NCBI RefSeq assembly: GCF_014385065.1
Contig: NZ_JACRTA010000001.1
Span: 992,001 to 1,056,000, forward strand
Source: Lentihominibacter hominis
Lineage (GTDB): Bacteria; Bacillota; Clostridia; Peptostreptococcales; Anaerovoracaceae
DNA: 64,000 nt
Reading direction: 5' to 3'
The notes beneath the pieces were generated by a model. That model made no database searches and was not told where the DNA came from. It was given only the letters and a program-made list of their open reading frames with translations. The position numbers were made by a program, and so were the translations under genes. Below, in pieces: positions 23,930 through 34,034 of this stretch (its first letter is position 1; the number at the start of each line of letters is the position of its first letter).

Positions 23930-26900
23930 ATGGTAAGAAGAATTTACGTTGAAAAGAAAAAAGGCTTTGATGTAGAGGCCGAGGCGCTCTTTAATGATGT
24001 AAAAGAAAATTTGCACATTGATAAACTTGAGGGAGTGAGAATACTGAACCGTTATGATGTGGACGGTATAGATGACTCTACTTATGAAGCGGCTAAATTT
24101 ACTGTATTTGCAGAGCCAGCCATAGATGTCGTATATGAGGAAACGATGCCTGTGGATGTGGGATCTGCTATTTTTTTCGCAGTTGAATATTTGCCGGGGC
24201 AATATGACCAGAGAGCTGACTCTGCCGCTCAGTGTATAAAGCTGATGAACGCCGGGGCAGAGGCTGTTGTAAAGTTTGCCAGAACTATAGTATTGGAAGG
24301 AGATATAAATGATGCGTCATTGGAAGCGATAAAAAATTATTGTGTAAATCCTGTTGACTCTCAGATTGCTTCTGATGATAAACCTTTGGATCTTACAATG
24401 GAGACAACGGTTCCTCCTGCAGTGGCGATAATAGACGGCTTTAGAAAAATGAATGAGGCGGCTTTGGAGGAATACAGAAAAGAAATGGGATTTGCCATGA
24501 GCCGTGAAGATATAAAATTCGTACAAAAGTATTATACAGAAGATGAGCAGAGAGACCCCACTCTTACAGAATTAAAGGTTATAGATACATATTGGTCTGA
24601 TCACTGCAGGCATACTACATTTAATACGACACTGGAGGATGTGGGTTTTGATGATAGTCCTTACGGAAGGCTGGTAGCGCAGGCATTTGCTCAGTATCTT
24701 GATATGAGAAAGGATGTTTACGGGAACAGAGAAAAGAATCTGTGCCTCATGGACATGGCCTGTATAGGGACAAAATACCTCAAGAAGCATGGCAAGGCTG
24801 ATAATCTGGATGAGTCAGAGGAGATAAATGCTTGCAGCATTAAGGTAAAGGCAAAGATAGACGGCAAAGAAGAAGACTGGCTTGTAATGTTCAAGAATGA
24901 GACCCATAATCATCCTACGGAGATAGAGCCTTTCGGAGGAGCTGCAACATGTCTCGGCGGAGCTATAAGAGACCCGCTCTCAGGCAGAGTATACGTTTAT
25001 CAGGCTATGAGGGTTACAGGCGCAGCTGACCCCAGAAAGCCTATAGAAGAGACTTTAAGCGGTAAATTGCCGCAGAGAAAGATAACGACAGAAGCAGCAC
25101 ATGGCTATAGCTCATACGGAAACCAGATAGGGCTTGCCACCGGTCTTGTGGACGAAGTGTATCACGAAAATTATGTTGCGAAGCGGATGGAGATCGGAGC
25201 TGTTGTAGGTGCAGCGCCTGCTGATCATGTAATAAGAAAGGTTCCTCAGAAAGGTGATGTTATAATCCTGGTGGGAGGAAGAACAGGACGTGACGGATGC
25301 GGCGGGGCTACAGGTTCATCAAAGGAGCATACAGAAGAATCAATACTGCAGTGCGGTGCAGAGGTTCAAAAAGGTAATCCGCCTGTAGAGAGAAATATAC
25401 AGAGAATGTTCAGAAGAAAAGAAGTCGCTACGCTGATAAAACGATGTAATGACTTCGGTGCCGGCGGCGTTTCCGTTGCAATAGGAGAGCTGGCCGACGG
25501 TCTTGAAATCAATCTGGATAAGGTTCCAAAGAAGTATGACGGACTTGACGGTACAGAGCTTGCCATTTCCGAATCTCAGGAAAGAATGGCAGTTGTGGTT
25601 GAGGCAGACAAAGAGCAGGAATTTATCAAATATGCCAGGGAAGAAAATCTGGAAGCAACCACAGTTGCTGAGGTAACTGATACCAATAGAGTCAGGATGC
25701 ACTGGAGAGGAGTTTGCATACTGGATCTGAGCAGGGACTTTCTCAACACAAATGGGGCTCAGCAGTTTGCCAAAGCATTGGTATCAGATCCGAAAGAACT
25801 ATCGGAAGTTAATTCAGATCTGGCAGATATATTAAAAGAAACAAAAACGAGAGAACAGTTGCTCATAGATCTTAACTGTTGCAGCAAGAAGGGCCTTACG
25901 GAAAGATTTGATAGTACAATAGGCGCAGGGACGGTATTGATGCCTTTGGGAGGCAAATATCAGCTGTCTCCGTCGGCAGGAATGGCTGCAAAGCTTCCGG
26001 TAACAGAAGGAGAGACAGATACAGCAACATTGATGAGTTACGGATTTGATCCGGAGCTTGCTGTCAGAAGTCCATTTCACGGAGCATTGTATGCCGTTAT
26101 AGATTCAGTAACCAAGATTGCGGCAATGGGAGGAGACTACAGAAATGTGCGTCTGACATTCCAAGAATATTTTGAAAAGCTGGGCAGTGATCCGGCAAGA
26201 TGGGGAAAACCGATGTCTGCACTGCTGGGCGCTCTGAGGGTGCAGAAAGAGCTTGAGATACCGGCAATCGGAGGAAAAGACAGTATGTCAGGGACTTTTA
26301 TGGATATAGATGTTCCTCCGACGCTTGCATCATTTGCTGTAACCACGGCAGATGCAAATGATATCGTATCATCAGAGATTAAATTTGCCGGAAGCACGTT
26401 GGTAGCTGTAACAGCTCCTATAGATAAAGACGGTGTGATAGATTTTGAAATATACAGAAATAATCTTCTCAAAATAAAAGAGCTGGCAGAGGCAGGTAAG
26501 CTGTTGGCAGCTGACGCTATAGGGCGCGGAGGACTTTATATGACTCTGGTGAAGATGGCTGCCGGAAATAAGATCGGAGTAAATGTAAATGTGGAAGGTG
26601 ATATTTTATCACCAATGTTCGGCTCTCTTGTCATTGAGCTTCCTGCAGGTCAGGATGTGGATAAACTGATGGCCGGGGCGGTATATGCTGCTTTGGGAAA
26701 GACTACAGTTGACGGAAGGCTTACTGTTAACGGACAGAGCGAGGATCTCAATCAGATAATATCAAAATGGCAGGAACCTGTAGAAAGCGTATTCCCTGTG
26801 AGAACATCTGAATTTAAAAATGCAGAAGATAAAACACAGGTAGAGCAGCCTGTCTTTATCGAAAGAAATATGTCAGTGCCTGCTGTGAAGATTGCAAAAC

Positions 26901-27694
26901 CGAAAGTCGTGATACCTACATTCCCGGGGACCAACTGCGAGATGGATTCGGCAAGAGCTTTCAAAAAAGCAGGAGCCGAGGCAGATATACACATAATCAG
27001 AAACCTTACGGCTTCGCAACTTGAAGAGTCAATAGAAGAGCTTGAAAAAAAGATAAGATCAAGCCAGATAATAATGATACCGGGAGGATTCTCCGGCGGA
27101 GATGAGCCTGACGGTTCGGCTAAATTCATTACGGCGGTGTTCAGAAATCCTGCAATAAAAGATGCGGTGGCTGACCTGCTGGATAACAGAGACGGCCTCA
27201 TACTGGGTATCTGCAATGGATTTCAGGCGTTGATAAAGCTGGGGCTGGTGCCTGAGGGAAAGATAACAGAATGCGGAGAGGACAGTCCTACCCTTACGTA
27301 TAACAAAATAGGCAGGCATGCTTCATGCCTTGTGAGGACAGGAATAACATCGGTGAAGTCTCCTTGGCTTTCCGGAGTGAAAGTTGGAGAAACATTTACA
27401 ATACCTGTTTCACATGGGGAAGGACGGTTCATAGCTAAACCTGACGTTCTGAGAAAACTCGCAGAAAACGGACAAATAGCAACTCAGTACGTTGACTTTG
27501 ACGGGAAGCCTTCAATGGATATAGCCTTTAATCCTAACGGTTCTGTTATGGCTATAGAAGGTATAACATCTCCTGATGGAAGAGTCTTCGGAAAGATGGG
27601 GCATTCGGAAAGAATAGGAAACAACCTTTATAAGAATGTGATTGGAGAAAAAGATCAGAAAATATTTGAATCGGGAGTAAAATATTTTAAATAG
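23930..27694 (+). CDS. purL: Phosphoribosylformylglycinamidine synthase, fused PurL-PurQ form
   Basis: A 1254-residue single-chain FGAM synthase that turns FGAR, glutamine and ATP into FGAM, step four of purine synthesis. The N-terminal two thirds hold two AIR-synthase-like lobes (YWSDHCRHTTFNT, NETHNHPTEIEPFGGAATCLGG, GGKDSMSGTF). From about residue 1000 a glutaminase domain follows, with the nucleophile C1095 in LGICNGFQALIKLG, the IPTFPGTNCEMD start and the GEGRF region. The glutaminase appears intact, unlike that of PurF in this operon. Most Gram-positive relatives use separate PurS, PurQ and PurL; this fused type occurs in part of the Clostridia. It opens a nine-gene pur operon; GAAAGGAT stands before the ATG. 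Confidence 0.97.
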   Translation: MVRRIYVEKKKGFDVEAEALFNDVKENLHIDKLEGVRILNRYDVDGIDDSTYEAAKFTVFAEPAIDVVYEETMPVDVGSAIFFAVEYLPGQYDQRADSAAQCIKLMNAGAEAVVKFARTIVLEGDINDASLEAIKNYCVNPVDSQIASDDKPLDLTMETTVPPAVAIIDGFRKMNEAALEEYRKEMGFAMSREDIKFVQKYYTEDEQRDPTLTELKVIDTYWSDHCRHTTFNTTLEDVGFDDSPYGRLVAQAFAQYLDMRKDVYGNREKNLCLMDMACIGTKYLKKHGKADNLDESEEINACSIKVKAKIDGKEEDWLVMFKNETHNHPTEIEPFGGAATCLGGAIRDPLSGRVYVYQAMRVTGAADPRKPIEETLSGKLPQRKITTEAAHGYSSYGNQIGLATGLVDEVYHENYVAKRMEIGAVVGAAPADHVIRKVPQKGDVIILVGGRTGRDGCGGATGSSKEHTEESILQCGAEVQKGNPPVERNIQRMFRRKEVATLIKRCNDFGAGGVSVAIGELADGLEINLDKVPKKYDGLDGTELAISESQERMAVVVEADKEQEFIKYAREENLEATTVAEVTDTNRVRMHWRGVCILDLSRDFLNTNGAQQFAKALVSDPKELSEVNSDLADILKETKTREQLLIDLNCCSKKGLTERFDSTIGAGTVLMPLGGKYQLSPSAGMAAKLPVTEGETDTATLMSYGFDPELAVRSPFHGALYAVIDSVTKIAAMGGDYRNVRLTFQEYFEKLGSDPARWGKPMSALLGALRVQKELEIPAIGGKDSMSGTFMDIDVPPTLASFAVTTADANDIVSSEIKFAGSTLVAVTAPIDKDGVIDFEIYRNNLLKIKELAEAGKLLAADAIGRGGLYMTLVKMAAGNKIGVNVNVEGDILSPMFGSLVIELPAGQDVDKLMAGAVYAALGKTTVDGRLTVNGQSEDLNQIISKWQEPVESVFPVRTSEFKNAEDKTQVEQPVFIERNMSVPAVKIAKPKVVIPTFPGTNCEMDSARAFKKAGAEADIHIIRNLTASQLEESIEELEKKIRSSQIIMIPGGFSGGDEPDGSAKFITAVFRNPAIKDAVADLLDNRDGLILGICNGFQALIKLGLVPEGKITECGEDSPTLTYNKIGRHASCLVRTGITSVKSPWLSGVKVGETFTIPVSHGEGRFIAKPDVLRKLAENGQIATQYVDFDGKPSMDIAFNPNGSVMAIEGITSPDGRVFGKMGHSERIGNNLYKNVIGEKDQKIFESGVKYFK

Positions 27695-27725
27695 CCGATA
27701 CACGATTTAAGAAAGGAATATTAAA

Positions 27726-28217
27726 ATGAAAGTAGCAATAATAATGGGCAGCAAGTCGGACTATCCTGTAGTTGAGAAAGCGGAAAAGATGCTGGACAGC
27801 TTCGGAGTGGAGTATGAAACGAGAATTATCTCTGCCCACAGAACTCCTAAGCAGGCTGAAGCCTTTGCAGCAGGTGCAGAAGAAGCAGGTTTCGGATGTA
27901 TAATAGCAGCGGCAGGAAAGGCGGCACATCTTGCGGGAGTTTTGGCGGCGACAACACCGCTGCCTGTAATAGGTCTGCCGATGAAATCAAGCACTATGGA
28001 CGGTCTGGACTCACTTCTTTCAGTGGTACAGATGCCAAAGGGAGTTCCCGTTGCCACTGTGGCAATAGATGGCGCTGAAAATGCGGCCATTCTGGCAGTC
28101 CAGATTCTCAGTGCGGCAGAGCCGAAGCTGAGACAAGCAGTAAAGGATTTCAAGAAAAAACAGGAAGAAGACATCATAGCGCTGGACAGAGAATTCAATG
28201 AAAACAAAAATAAATAA
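27726..28217 (+). CDS. purE: 5-(carboxyamino)imidazole ribonucleotide mutase, class I PurE
   Basis: A 163-residue Pur[18 protein letters not shown] and the IISAHRTP loop (catalytic histidine) start the domain; the [10 protein letters not shown] and [20 protein letters not shown] blocks follow. By these blocks it is a class I enzyme, which rearranges N5-CAIR to CAIR. Two usual motifs vary: GMAAHLPG reads GKAAHLAG and GNAxNA reads DGAENA. Class I PurE normally works with PurK, but no purK lies in this operon; the enzyme may carboxylate AIR directly with CO2, or purK is elsewhere. The C terminus ends in a short Lys/Glu tail. A ribosome site GAAAGGA precedes the ATG. Confidence 0.95.
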   Translation: MKVAIIMGSKSDYPVVEKAEKMLDSFGVEYETRIISAHRTPKQAEAFAAGAEEAGFGCIIAAAGKAAHLAGVLAATTPLPVIGLPMKSSTMDGLDSLLSVVQMPKGVPVATVAIDGAENAAILAVQILSAAEPKLRQAVKDFKKKQEEDIIALDREFNENKNK

Positions 28218-28243
28218 AAACAAAAATCAGGAGGGAATACCAT

Positions 28244-28951
28244 ATGAAAAAGTTAGAACAGCTTTACGAGGGTAAGGCGAAAAAGGTTTTTAAGACAGAT
28301 GATCCAAAGTGTGTAATCGTTGACTATAAGGATGATGCTACGGCTTTCAATGGTGAAAAAAAAGGCCAGATAGTAGGAAAAGGTGTTGTAAATAATACAA
28401 TGACAAATATTATTCTGCAGCTCCTTGAGCAGAAAGGCGTTCCGACCCACTACATAGAACAGATAAGCGACAGAGAGACTATAGTGAAGGCCGTAAAAAT
28501 CCTGCCGCTGGAAGTTATCATGAGAAATATTTCCGCAGGTTCTTTTGCCAAGAGATACGGAGTAGAAGAAGGAATCGTATTTGATGAGCCGACATTTGAG
28601 CTTTCATATAAGAATGATGATTTGGGCGACCCTCTTATGTGCGAATCACATGCTCTGGCTCTTAAGCTGGTGACAAAGGAACAACTGGCAGAGGTTAAAA
28701 AATATGCAGCCATCGTAAACGACACTTTGAAGGAATTCTTCATGGATAAAGGTCTCAAGCTGGTGGATTTTAAGATAGAATTCGGTCTTTATGACGGACA
28801 GGTAATACTGGCAGATGAGATTTCGCCTGACACCTGCAGACTTTGGGATGTGAACACCAATGAAAAAATGGATAAAGACAGATTCAGAAGAGATCTGGGC
28901 AAGATAGAAGAAACTTATGCGGAAGTTCTCAGAAGAGTAAAAAACGATTAG
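28244..28951 (+). CDS. purC: Phosphoribosylaminoimidazole-succinocarboxamide synthase
   Basis: A 235-residue SAICAR synthetase, joining CAIR and aspartate with [12 protein letters not shown] at the N terminus, [30 protein letters not shown] and the metal-binding [12 protein letters not shown] block are all present and intact. Length matches the short bacterial form. AGGAGGGAA precedes the ATG by about ten bases. It follows purE by 26 bases and precedes purM by 25. PurB, needed for the next step, is not encoded in the window. Confidence 0.97.
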   Translation: MKKLEQLYEGKAKKVFKTDDPKCVIVDYKDDATAFNGEKKGQIVGKGVVNNTMTNIILQLLEQKGVPTHYIEQISDRETIVKAVKILPLEVIMRNISAGSFAKRYGVEEGIVFDEPTFELSYKNDDLGDPLMCESHALALKLVTKEQLAEVKKYAAIVNDTLKEFFMDKGLKLVDFKIEFGLYDGQVILADEISPDTCRLWDVNTNEKMDKDRFRRDLGKIEETYAEVLRRVKND

Positions 28952-28976
28952 TGCAGAGCCTATACGGAGGAAAATA

Positions 28977-30026
28977 ATGGAAGAAAAGAAACTTACATAT
29001 AAAGATGCCGGAGTGGACACCAAGGAAGGCGAACGTGCAGTATCACTGATGAAGGAACACGTTAAGGGTACGTTTAATGAGAATGTACTTACAGGACTGG
29101 GAAGCTTCGGAAGTCTGTTCAACCTAGACGTAAAGGGTATGTCACAGCCTGTTCTTGTTTCCGGAACTGACGGAGTGGGAACCAAACTTAAGATCGCATT
29201 CCTGATGGATAAACATGATACGGTGGGTATAGACTGCGTGGCAATGTGCGTTAACGACGTGCTTTGTCAGGGCGCAAAACCCCTGTTTTTCCTTGATTAT
29301 ATCGCCACAGGAAAGGTAAAGGCGGAAAAGATAGCAGATATTGTTAAAGGGATAGCAGATGGATGTAAGCAGTCGGGCAGCGCTCTTGTAGGAGGAGAAA
29401 CTGCCGAGATGCCGGATTTTTACAGTGAAGGTGAATACGACATGGCAGGCTTTTCTGTAGGCGTAGTTGATAAGGATAAAATAATAACCGGGGAAAAAGT
29501 AAAGATCGGAAACAAGATTATAGGAATTCCTTCCAGCGGAATACACAGCAATGGTTATTCTCTGGTGAGAAAGGTATTCTTTGACAAAATGGCAATGGAT
29601 GTAAGCGAGTATGTAGAAGAATTGGGGGAGACTCTAGGAGAGGCTCTTCTCACGCCGACAAAAATATATGCGAAAGCCTGCGACGCCGTACTGCCGAAGT
29701 TTGACGTTAACGGAATCGTTCATATAACAGGCGGAGGATTCTTTGAAAATATACCGAGAATACTTCCGGAAGGAACTGCAGTGTCAATAGATGTAGGCGC
29801 ATGGAAAGTACCTCCTATATTCTCATATATTCAGAAGTGCGGCAACATCGAGACGAAAGAAATGTTCTCAACTTATAACATGGGTGTGGGAATGATGATG
29901 ATAGCAGATGCCGCTGATGCAGACGCCATTGTAGCCGCTCTTAAAGATGCCGGTGAAGAAGCTTCTGTTATCGGAGAAATCATAGACAGAAAAGATGAGA
30001 CAGTAGTTCTCAATTATACGGAGTAG
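28977..30026 (+). CDS. purM: Phosphoribosylformylglycinamidine cyclo-ligase
   Basis: A 349-residue AIR synthetase that closes FGAM to AIR with [22 protein letters not shown] near the start, [29 protein letters not shown] and the [16 protein letters not shown] loop, then [13 protein letters not shown] and TYNMGVGMM, are the family blocks in the usual order. The gene lies 25 bases after purC with CGGAGGAAAA as ribosome site, and purN starts 12 bases after its stop. Confidence 0.97.
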   Translation: MEEKKLTYKDAGVDTKEGERAVSLMKEHVKGTFNENVLTGLGSFGSLFNLDVKGMSQPVLVSGTDGVGTKLKIAFLMDKHDTVGIDCVAMCVNDVLCQGAKPLFFLDYIATGKVKAEKIADIVKGIADGCKQSGSALVGGETAEMPDFYSEGEYDMAGFSVGVVDKDKIITGEKVKIGNKIIGIPSSGIHSNGYSLVRKVFFDKMAMDVSEYVEELGETLGEALLTPTKIYAKACDAVLPKFDVNGIVHITGGGFFENIPRILPEGTAVSIDVGAWKVPPIFSYIQKCGNIETKEMFSTYNMGVGMMMIADAADADAIVAALKDAGEEASVIGEIIDRKDETVVLNYTE

Positions 30027-30038
30027 GGGATATTGAAC

Positions 30039-30623
30039 ATGAGTGATAAAACGAAAGTTGCGGTACTTGTCTCAGGAGGAGGAACAAACCTTCAGGCTCT
30101 TATAGATAAAACGGCCGGCGGGGAGCTGCCGCAGGTGGAAATCGCAAAGGTGATCTCCAGCAAAGACGGCGCATTTGCTCTGGAAAGAGCTGAAAAAGCT
30201 GGAATAGCTACAGCTGTAGCCAAAGAGCAGGCTGAAGTCCTCGATGAACTTAAAAAATCGGGAGCTGAAATAATCGTGCTGGCAGGCTATATGAGAGTCC
30301 TTTCTCCTGAAATTATAGAAAACTACAGAAACAGGATAATAAATATACACCCATCTCTTATACCTAAATACTGCGGCAAGGGATTTTATGGGATAAGAGT
30401 ACATAAAGCGGTTATAGAAGCCGGAGAGAAGGAAAGCGGAGCTACTGTTCATTACGTGGATGAGGGCGTAGACACAGGGGAAATTATCATTCAGAAGAAA
30501 GTCCCTGTTATGAAAGGAGATACACCTGAGGATCTTGCCGCAAGAGTTTTGGAAACAGAACACAAGATACTTGCAGAAGGGCTTAAGTTAGTAATTGACG
30601 GCTTAAAAGGAGGTAAAAAGTAA
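30039..30623 (+). CDS. purN: Phosphoribosylglycinamide formyltransferase
   Basis: A 194-residue GAR transformylase using 10-formyl-tetrahydrofolate. The VLVSGGGTNLQALID phosphate loop, the NIHPSLIPKYCGKGFYG active-site loop (catalytic Asn-His) and HYVDEGVDTGEII (catalytic Asp) are complete. The start is ATG at 30039, preceded by AGGGGA at eight bases; TTG at 30033 in the same frame is less likely. NIHPSLIPKYCGKGFYG, instead of the common LLPxFxGxxx, is the form seen in many Clostridia. The stop TAA shares a base with the ATG of purF, so the two are translationally coupled. Confidence 0.95.
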   Translation: MSDKTKVAVLVSGGGTNLQALIDKTAGGELPQVEIAKVISSKDGAFALERAEKAGIATAVAKEQAEVLDELKKSGAEIIVLAGYMRVLSPEIIENYRNRIINIHPSLIPKYCGKGFYGIRVHKAVIEAGEKESGATVHYVDEGVDTGEIIIQKKVPVMKGDTPEDLAARVLETEHKILAEGLKLVIDGLKGGKK

Positions 30624-32089
30624 TGGGCGGAGTAATAGGCTTCGTTTCCAAACAGGATTGCGTCATGGATTTGTTCTTTGGAACAGACTATCATTCACAT
30701 CTGGGAACGAAAAACGGGGGGTTGTGTGTACTTCAGGATGGAGGATTCAATCGTTCAATACATAATATAGAAAATTCACCTTTCCGAAGCAAATTTGAAG
30801 CGGATATAGAGGAAATGTCAGGCAGGATGGGAATAGGTGCCATAAGCGACGGTGATCCGCAGCCCTTGACTGTACGAAGCAGACAGGGCGATTACGCCAT
30901 TACTACCGTAGGGCGCATAAATAATAAGGAAGAACTGGTGGAAGAACTTCTTGAGGAAAGAGCCGGTCAGTTTATGTCTATGAGCGGCGGCCCTATTAAT
31001 AATACAGAACTTGTGGCGGCCCTTGTATCTACCGGAAAAGATATTGTGGAAGGTATCAAAATAGCACAGGCTAAAATAGACGGTTCTATGACTATGCTTA
31101 TTCTCACTGAAGAAGGGCTTTATGCTGCAAGGGATAAATATGGCAGAACTCCTCTTATAATTGGAAAAAAGAAAGGGGCTTACTGTGCAGCGTCCGAATC
31201 TTTTGCATTTATAAATGTGGGATATAAATATAAGCGCGAATTGGGGCCGGCTGAGATAGCCTTTATAACGGCAGAAGGAGAGAAGACCCTCGCAGAACCT
31301 CAGAAAGACATGAAGATCTGCGCATTTTTATGGACATATTTTGGGTATACCACATCCATCTACGAAGGAAGAAATGTAGAGCTTATGAGAAATAAAAACG
31401 GCGAGTTGCTGGCGCGTAAAGACGGTGATCTTGATGTTGATTATGTGGCAGGAGTGCCGGACAGCGGTGTGGCGCATGCTTTAGGATATGCCAATCAGTC
31501 AAGAGTTCCTTATGCGAGGCCTCTTATAAAATATACGCCTACATGGCCAAGAAGCTTTATGCCTCAAAACCAGAAAGCGAGAAATCGTATAGCGAAGATG
31601 AAGCTGGTGCCGGTATTTCAGATAATAAAAGATAAAAAGTTCGTACTTATTGATGATTCTATCGTAAGAGGCACTCAGCTTTCTCAGACGGTGACTTATC
31701 TGATAGAAAACGGAGCTAAAGAGATTCATGTCAGATCAGCATGTCCTCCTATAATGTACGGATGTAAATTCCTCAATTTTTCACGTTCCGTAAGCGATAT
31801 GGAGCTGATAACCAGAAGATGTATCAGAGAGCTGGAGGGTTTGGATGATCCCGGGGATGCCTCAGCTAATCCTGCGGATTTTGACAGCGATATTCAAACA
31901 GAAATAAGTGAGGAGATATTAGCCGAATATGCTGATTCCAAGACAGAAAGACATAGGAAAATGGTAGAACTCATAAGGAGCAGACTGAATTTTGACAGTC
32001 TTAAGTTTCAGGAGCTGGAGGATACTATAGAAGCTATCGGTGTAGACAGGTGTAAGCTTTGTACGTATTGTTGGGATGGAAAGGAATAA
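30623..32089 (+). CDS. purF: Amidophosphoribosyltransferase-like protein, glutaminase residues missing
   Basis: A 488-residue PurF homologue for the first step, PRPP to phosphoribosylamine. The PRPP motif is intact: VLIDDSIVRGTQLSQ. Four cysteines (C233, C381, C477, C480) match the places of the iron-sulfur ligands of Bacillus PurF. The glutaminase domain is different. The protein starts MGGVIGFV where PurF has the nucleophile Cys after Met (C-G-V-F-G). The loop with the conserved Arg (RYST) reads AISD, and the Asn-Gly pair is replaced (TTVGRINN). A strong GGAGGT stands before this ATG, and the start overlaps the purN stop, so no alternative N terminus exists. I recall close relatives in other Clostridia, so this is a stable variant. 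It may use free ammonia or a partner glutaminase. Confidence 0.88.
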   Translation: MGGVIGFVSKQDCVMDLFFGTDYHSHLGTKNGGLCVLQDGGFNRSIHNIENSPFRSKFEADIEEMSGRMGIGAISDGDPQPLTVRSRQGDYAITTVGRINNKEELVEELLEERAGQFMSMSGGPINNTELVAALVSTGKDIVEGIKIAQAKIDGSMTMLILTEEGLYAARDKYGRTPLIIGKKKGAYCAASESFAFINVGYKYKRELGPAEIAFITAEGEKTLAEPQKDMKICAFLWTYFGYTTSIYEGRNVELMRNKNGELLARKDGDLDVDYVAGVPDSGVAHALGYANQSRVPYARPLIKYTPTWPRSFMPQNQKARNRIAKMKLVPVFQIIKDKKFVLIDDSIVRGTQLSQTVTYLIENGAKEIHVRSACPPIMYGCKFLNFSRSVSDMELITRRCIRELEGLDDPGDASANPADFDSDIQTEISEEILAEYADSKTERHRKMVELIRSRLNFDSLKFQELEDTIEAIGVDRCKLCTYCWDGKE

Positions 32090-32093
32090 AAAT

Positions 32094-32807
32094 ATGAAAA
32101 AATTATCATTAATGAATATTCTTAATGAAAATTCATATCCCGGAAGGGGTATTGTCATCGGTAAGTCCGCTGATGGAAAAAGTGCTGTAGCCGCGTATTT
32201 TATCATGGGCAGAAGCGTCAACAGCAGAAACCGTGTGTTTGTTGAGCAGGAGGAAGGTATCCGCACAGAGGCCTTTGACGAATCAAAGCTGAGCGACCCG
32301 AGCCTTATAATATATGCACCTGTAAGAGTGCTGGGAGATGCTACTATAGTTACAAACGGAGACCAGACTGACACTGTATATGATCTTATGGCTGAGGGCA
32401 AGACTTTTGAGGAAGCTTTAAGAACACGTGAATTTGAGCCGGATGAGCCTAATTATACCCCGAGAATATCCGGTATTATGAATGTTAAGGGCGGAAAGTA
32501 TGATTTTGCCATGTCCATACTGAAAAGCGACGATGGCAACCCTGACTTTTGTATAAGAAACACCTTCACATATGATGGCTGTCCGGCAGGAGAGGGACGT
32601 TTCATACATACTTATGTAGGAGACGGTAATCCGCTTCCGAGCTATGAAGGCGAGCCTAAAAAAGTGGAACTCTCAGGAAGTATAGACGAGTTTACGGATT
32701 TAGTGTGGAACAGTCTCAATGAAGACAATAAAGTATCACTGTTCGTAAGATATATAGATATAGAAACGGGAAAATACCAAACCCGTATAGTAAATAAAAA
32801 CAAATAA
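32094..32807 (+). CDS. IMP cyclohydrolase, stand-alone archaeal (PurO-like) type
   Basis: A 237-residue protein of the IMP-cyclohydrolase family first known from archaea (PF07826), closing FAICAR to IMP. NSYPGRGIVIGKSADGK near the start, YFIMGRSVNSRNRVF, then IYAPVRVLGDATIVTNGDQTD and the GRFIHTYVGDGNPLPSYEG block support this. It stands in for the N-terminal MGS-like domain of the usual PurH. The start is 32094: AAAGGA stands nine bases before it, while the in-frame ATG at 32076 lies within purF. The next gene supplies the transformylase half. Confidence 0.88.
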   Translation: MKKLSLMNILNENSYPGRGIVIGKSADGKSAVAAYFIMGRSVNSRNRVFVEQEEGIRTEAFDESKLSDPSLIIYAPVRVLGDATIVTNGDQTDTVYDLMAEGKTFEEALRTREFEPDEPNYTPRISGIMNVKGGKYDFAMSILKSDDGNPDFCIRNTFTYDGCPAGEGRFIHTYVGDGNPLPSYEGEPKKVELSGSIDEFTDLVWNSLNEDNKVSLFVRYIDIETGKYQTRIVNKNK

Positions 32808-32822
32808 TTGAGGAGAGAAATA

Positions 32823-33998
32823 ATGAAAGAACTGGAATTAAAATACGGCTGTAACCCTAATCAGAAGCCTTCCCGTATATTCGTGGAAGATGGAGATTTG
32901 CCGATAGAGGTACTTAACGGAAAACCCGGCTATATTAACTTTATGGATGCCTTCAACGGATGGCAGCTTGTGAAGGAATTAAAAGAAGCGACGGGACTTC
33001 CTGCGGCAACTTCATTCAAGCATGTTTCACCGGCAGGGGCCGCTGTGGGTCTTCCTCTCAGTGAAGTTGAAAGAAAAATATACTGGGTGGACGATCTTGG
33101 CGATTTATCTCCTTTGGCATCAGCCTATGCCAGAGCCAGAGGTGCTGACAGAATGTCTTCCTTCGGAGATTTCATTTCTCTTTCCGATGTATGTGATGTA
33201 GACACAGCCAGAATCATAAAGAGAGAAGTATCCGACGGTGTGATCGCACCCGGATATGAGCCGGAAGCGTTGGAAATTCTCAAGACAAAGAAAAAAGGAA
33301 ATTATAATATAATCAAGATAGACCCATCTTTCAAGCCTGATCCTGTTGAGCATAAACAGGTATTTGGCATAACTTTTGAGCAGGGAAGAAATGAAATGCC
33401 TATTAACGATGAATTCTTGGGAGATATTGTCACTAAGACAAAGGATATATCAGAAGAAGCAAAGCGTGATCTTATCATTGCTCTCATAACACTGAAATAT
33501 ACTCAGTCCAATTCGGTATGTTATGTAAAGGGTGGACAGGCGATAGGTATAGGTGCGGGACAGCAGTCAAGAATACACTGTACGAGACTTGCGGGACAGA
33601 AGGCTGACAACTGGCTTCTCCGTCAGTGTCCTAAGGTGCTGAACCTGCCTTTCAGAGAAGATGTGGGAAGACCTAACAGAGATAACGCCATAGATGTATA
33701 TATGAGTGAGGACTATATGGATGTACTGGCTGACGGACAGTGGGAACAATTTTTCACTGAAAAGCCGGAACCACTTACAAGAGAAGAAAAGAGAGAATGG
33801 CTTGACCAGATGGATGGAGTGGCTCTCGGTTCTGATGCATTTTTCCCATTCAGCGATAACGTCCAGAGAGCATACCGAAGCGGCGTGAAATACATAGCTC
33901 AGCCGGGAGGCTCCATAAGGGATGATCTTGTTATCGAAGCCTGTGATCAGTATGGAATAGCAATGTACTTCTCAGGAATGAGACTGTTCCATCACTAA
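32823..33998 (+). CDS. Stand-alone AICAR transformylase (PurH C-terminal domain)
   Basis: A 391-residue protein equal to the formyltransferase half of PurH. The catalytic Lys-His pair is K66-H67 in [36 protein letters not shown] and the C-terminal [19 protein letters not shown] are the folate and AICAR blocks. No MGS-like cyclohydrolase domain is attached; the preceding gene replaces it. The start at 32823 is preceded by GAGGAGA, better placed than ATG-like codons upstream. Reaction: AICAR and 10-formyl-THF to FAICAR. The two proteins act in succession and may associate. Confidence 0.92.
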   Translation: MKELELKYGCNPNQKPSRIFVEDGDLPIEVLNGKPGYINFMDAFNGWQLVKELKEATGLPAATSFKHVSPAGAAVGLPLSEVERKIYWVDDLGDLSPLASAYARARGADRMSSFGDFISLSDVCDVDTARIIKREVSDGVIAPGYEPEALEILKTKKKGNYNIIKIDPSFKPDPVEHKQVFGITFEQGRNEMPINDEFLGDIVTKTKDISEEAKRDLIIALITLKYTQSNSVCYVKGGQAIGIGAGQQSRIHCTRLAGQKADNWLLRQCPKVLNLPFREDVGRPNRDNAIDVYMSEDYMDVLADGQWEQFFTEKPEPLTREEKREWLDQMDGVALGSDAFFPFSDNVQRAYRSGVKYIAQPGGSIRDDLVIEACDQYGIAMYFSGMRLFHH

Positions 33999-34034
33999 AA
34001 ACAGAGAGACCCTTTCCAGGAGGTAGAAATAACA

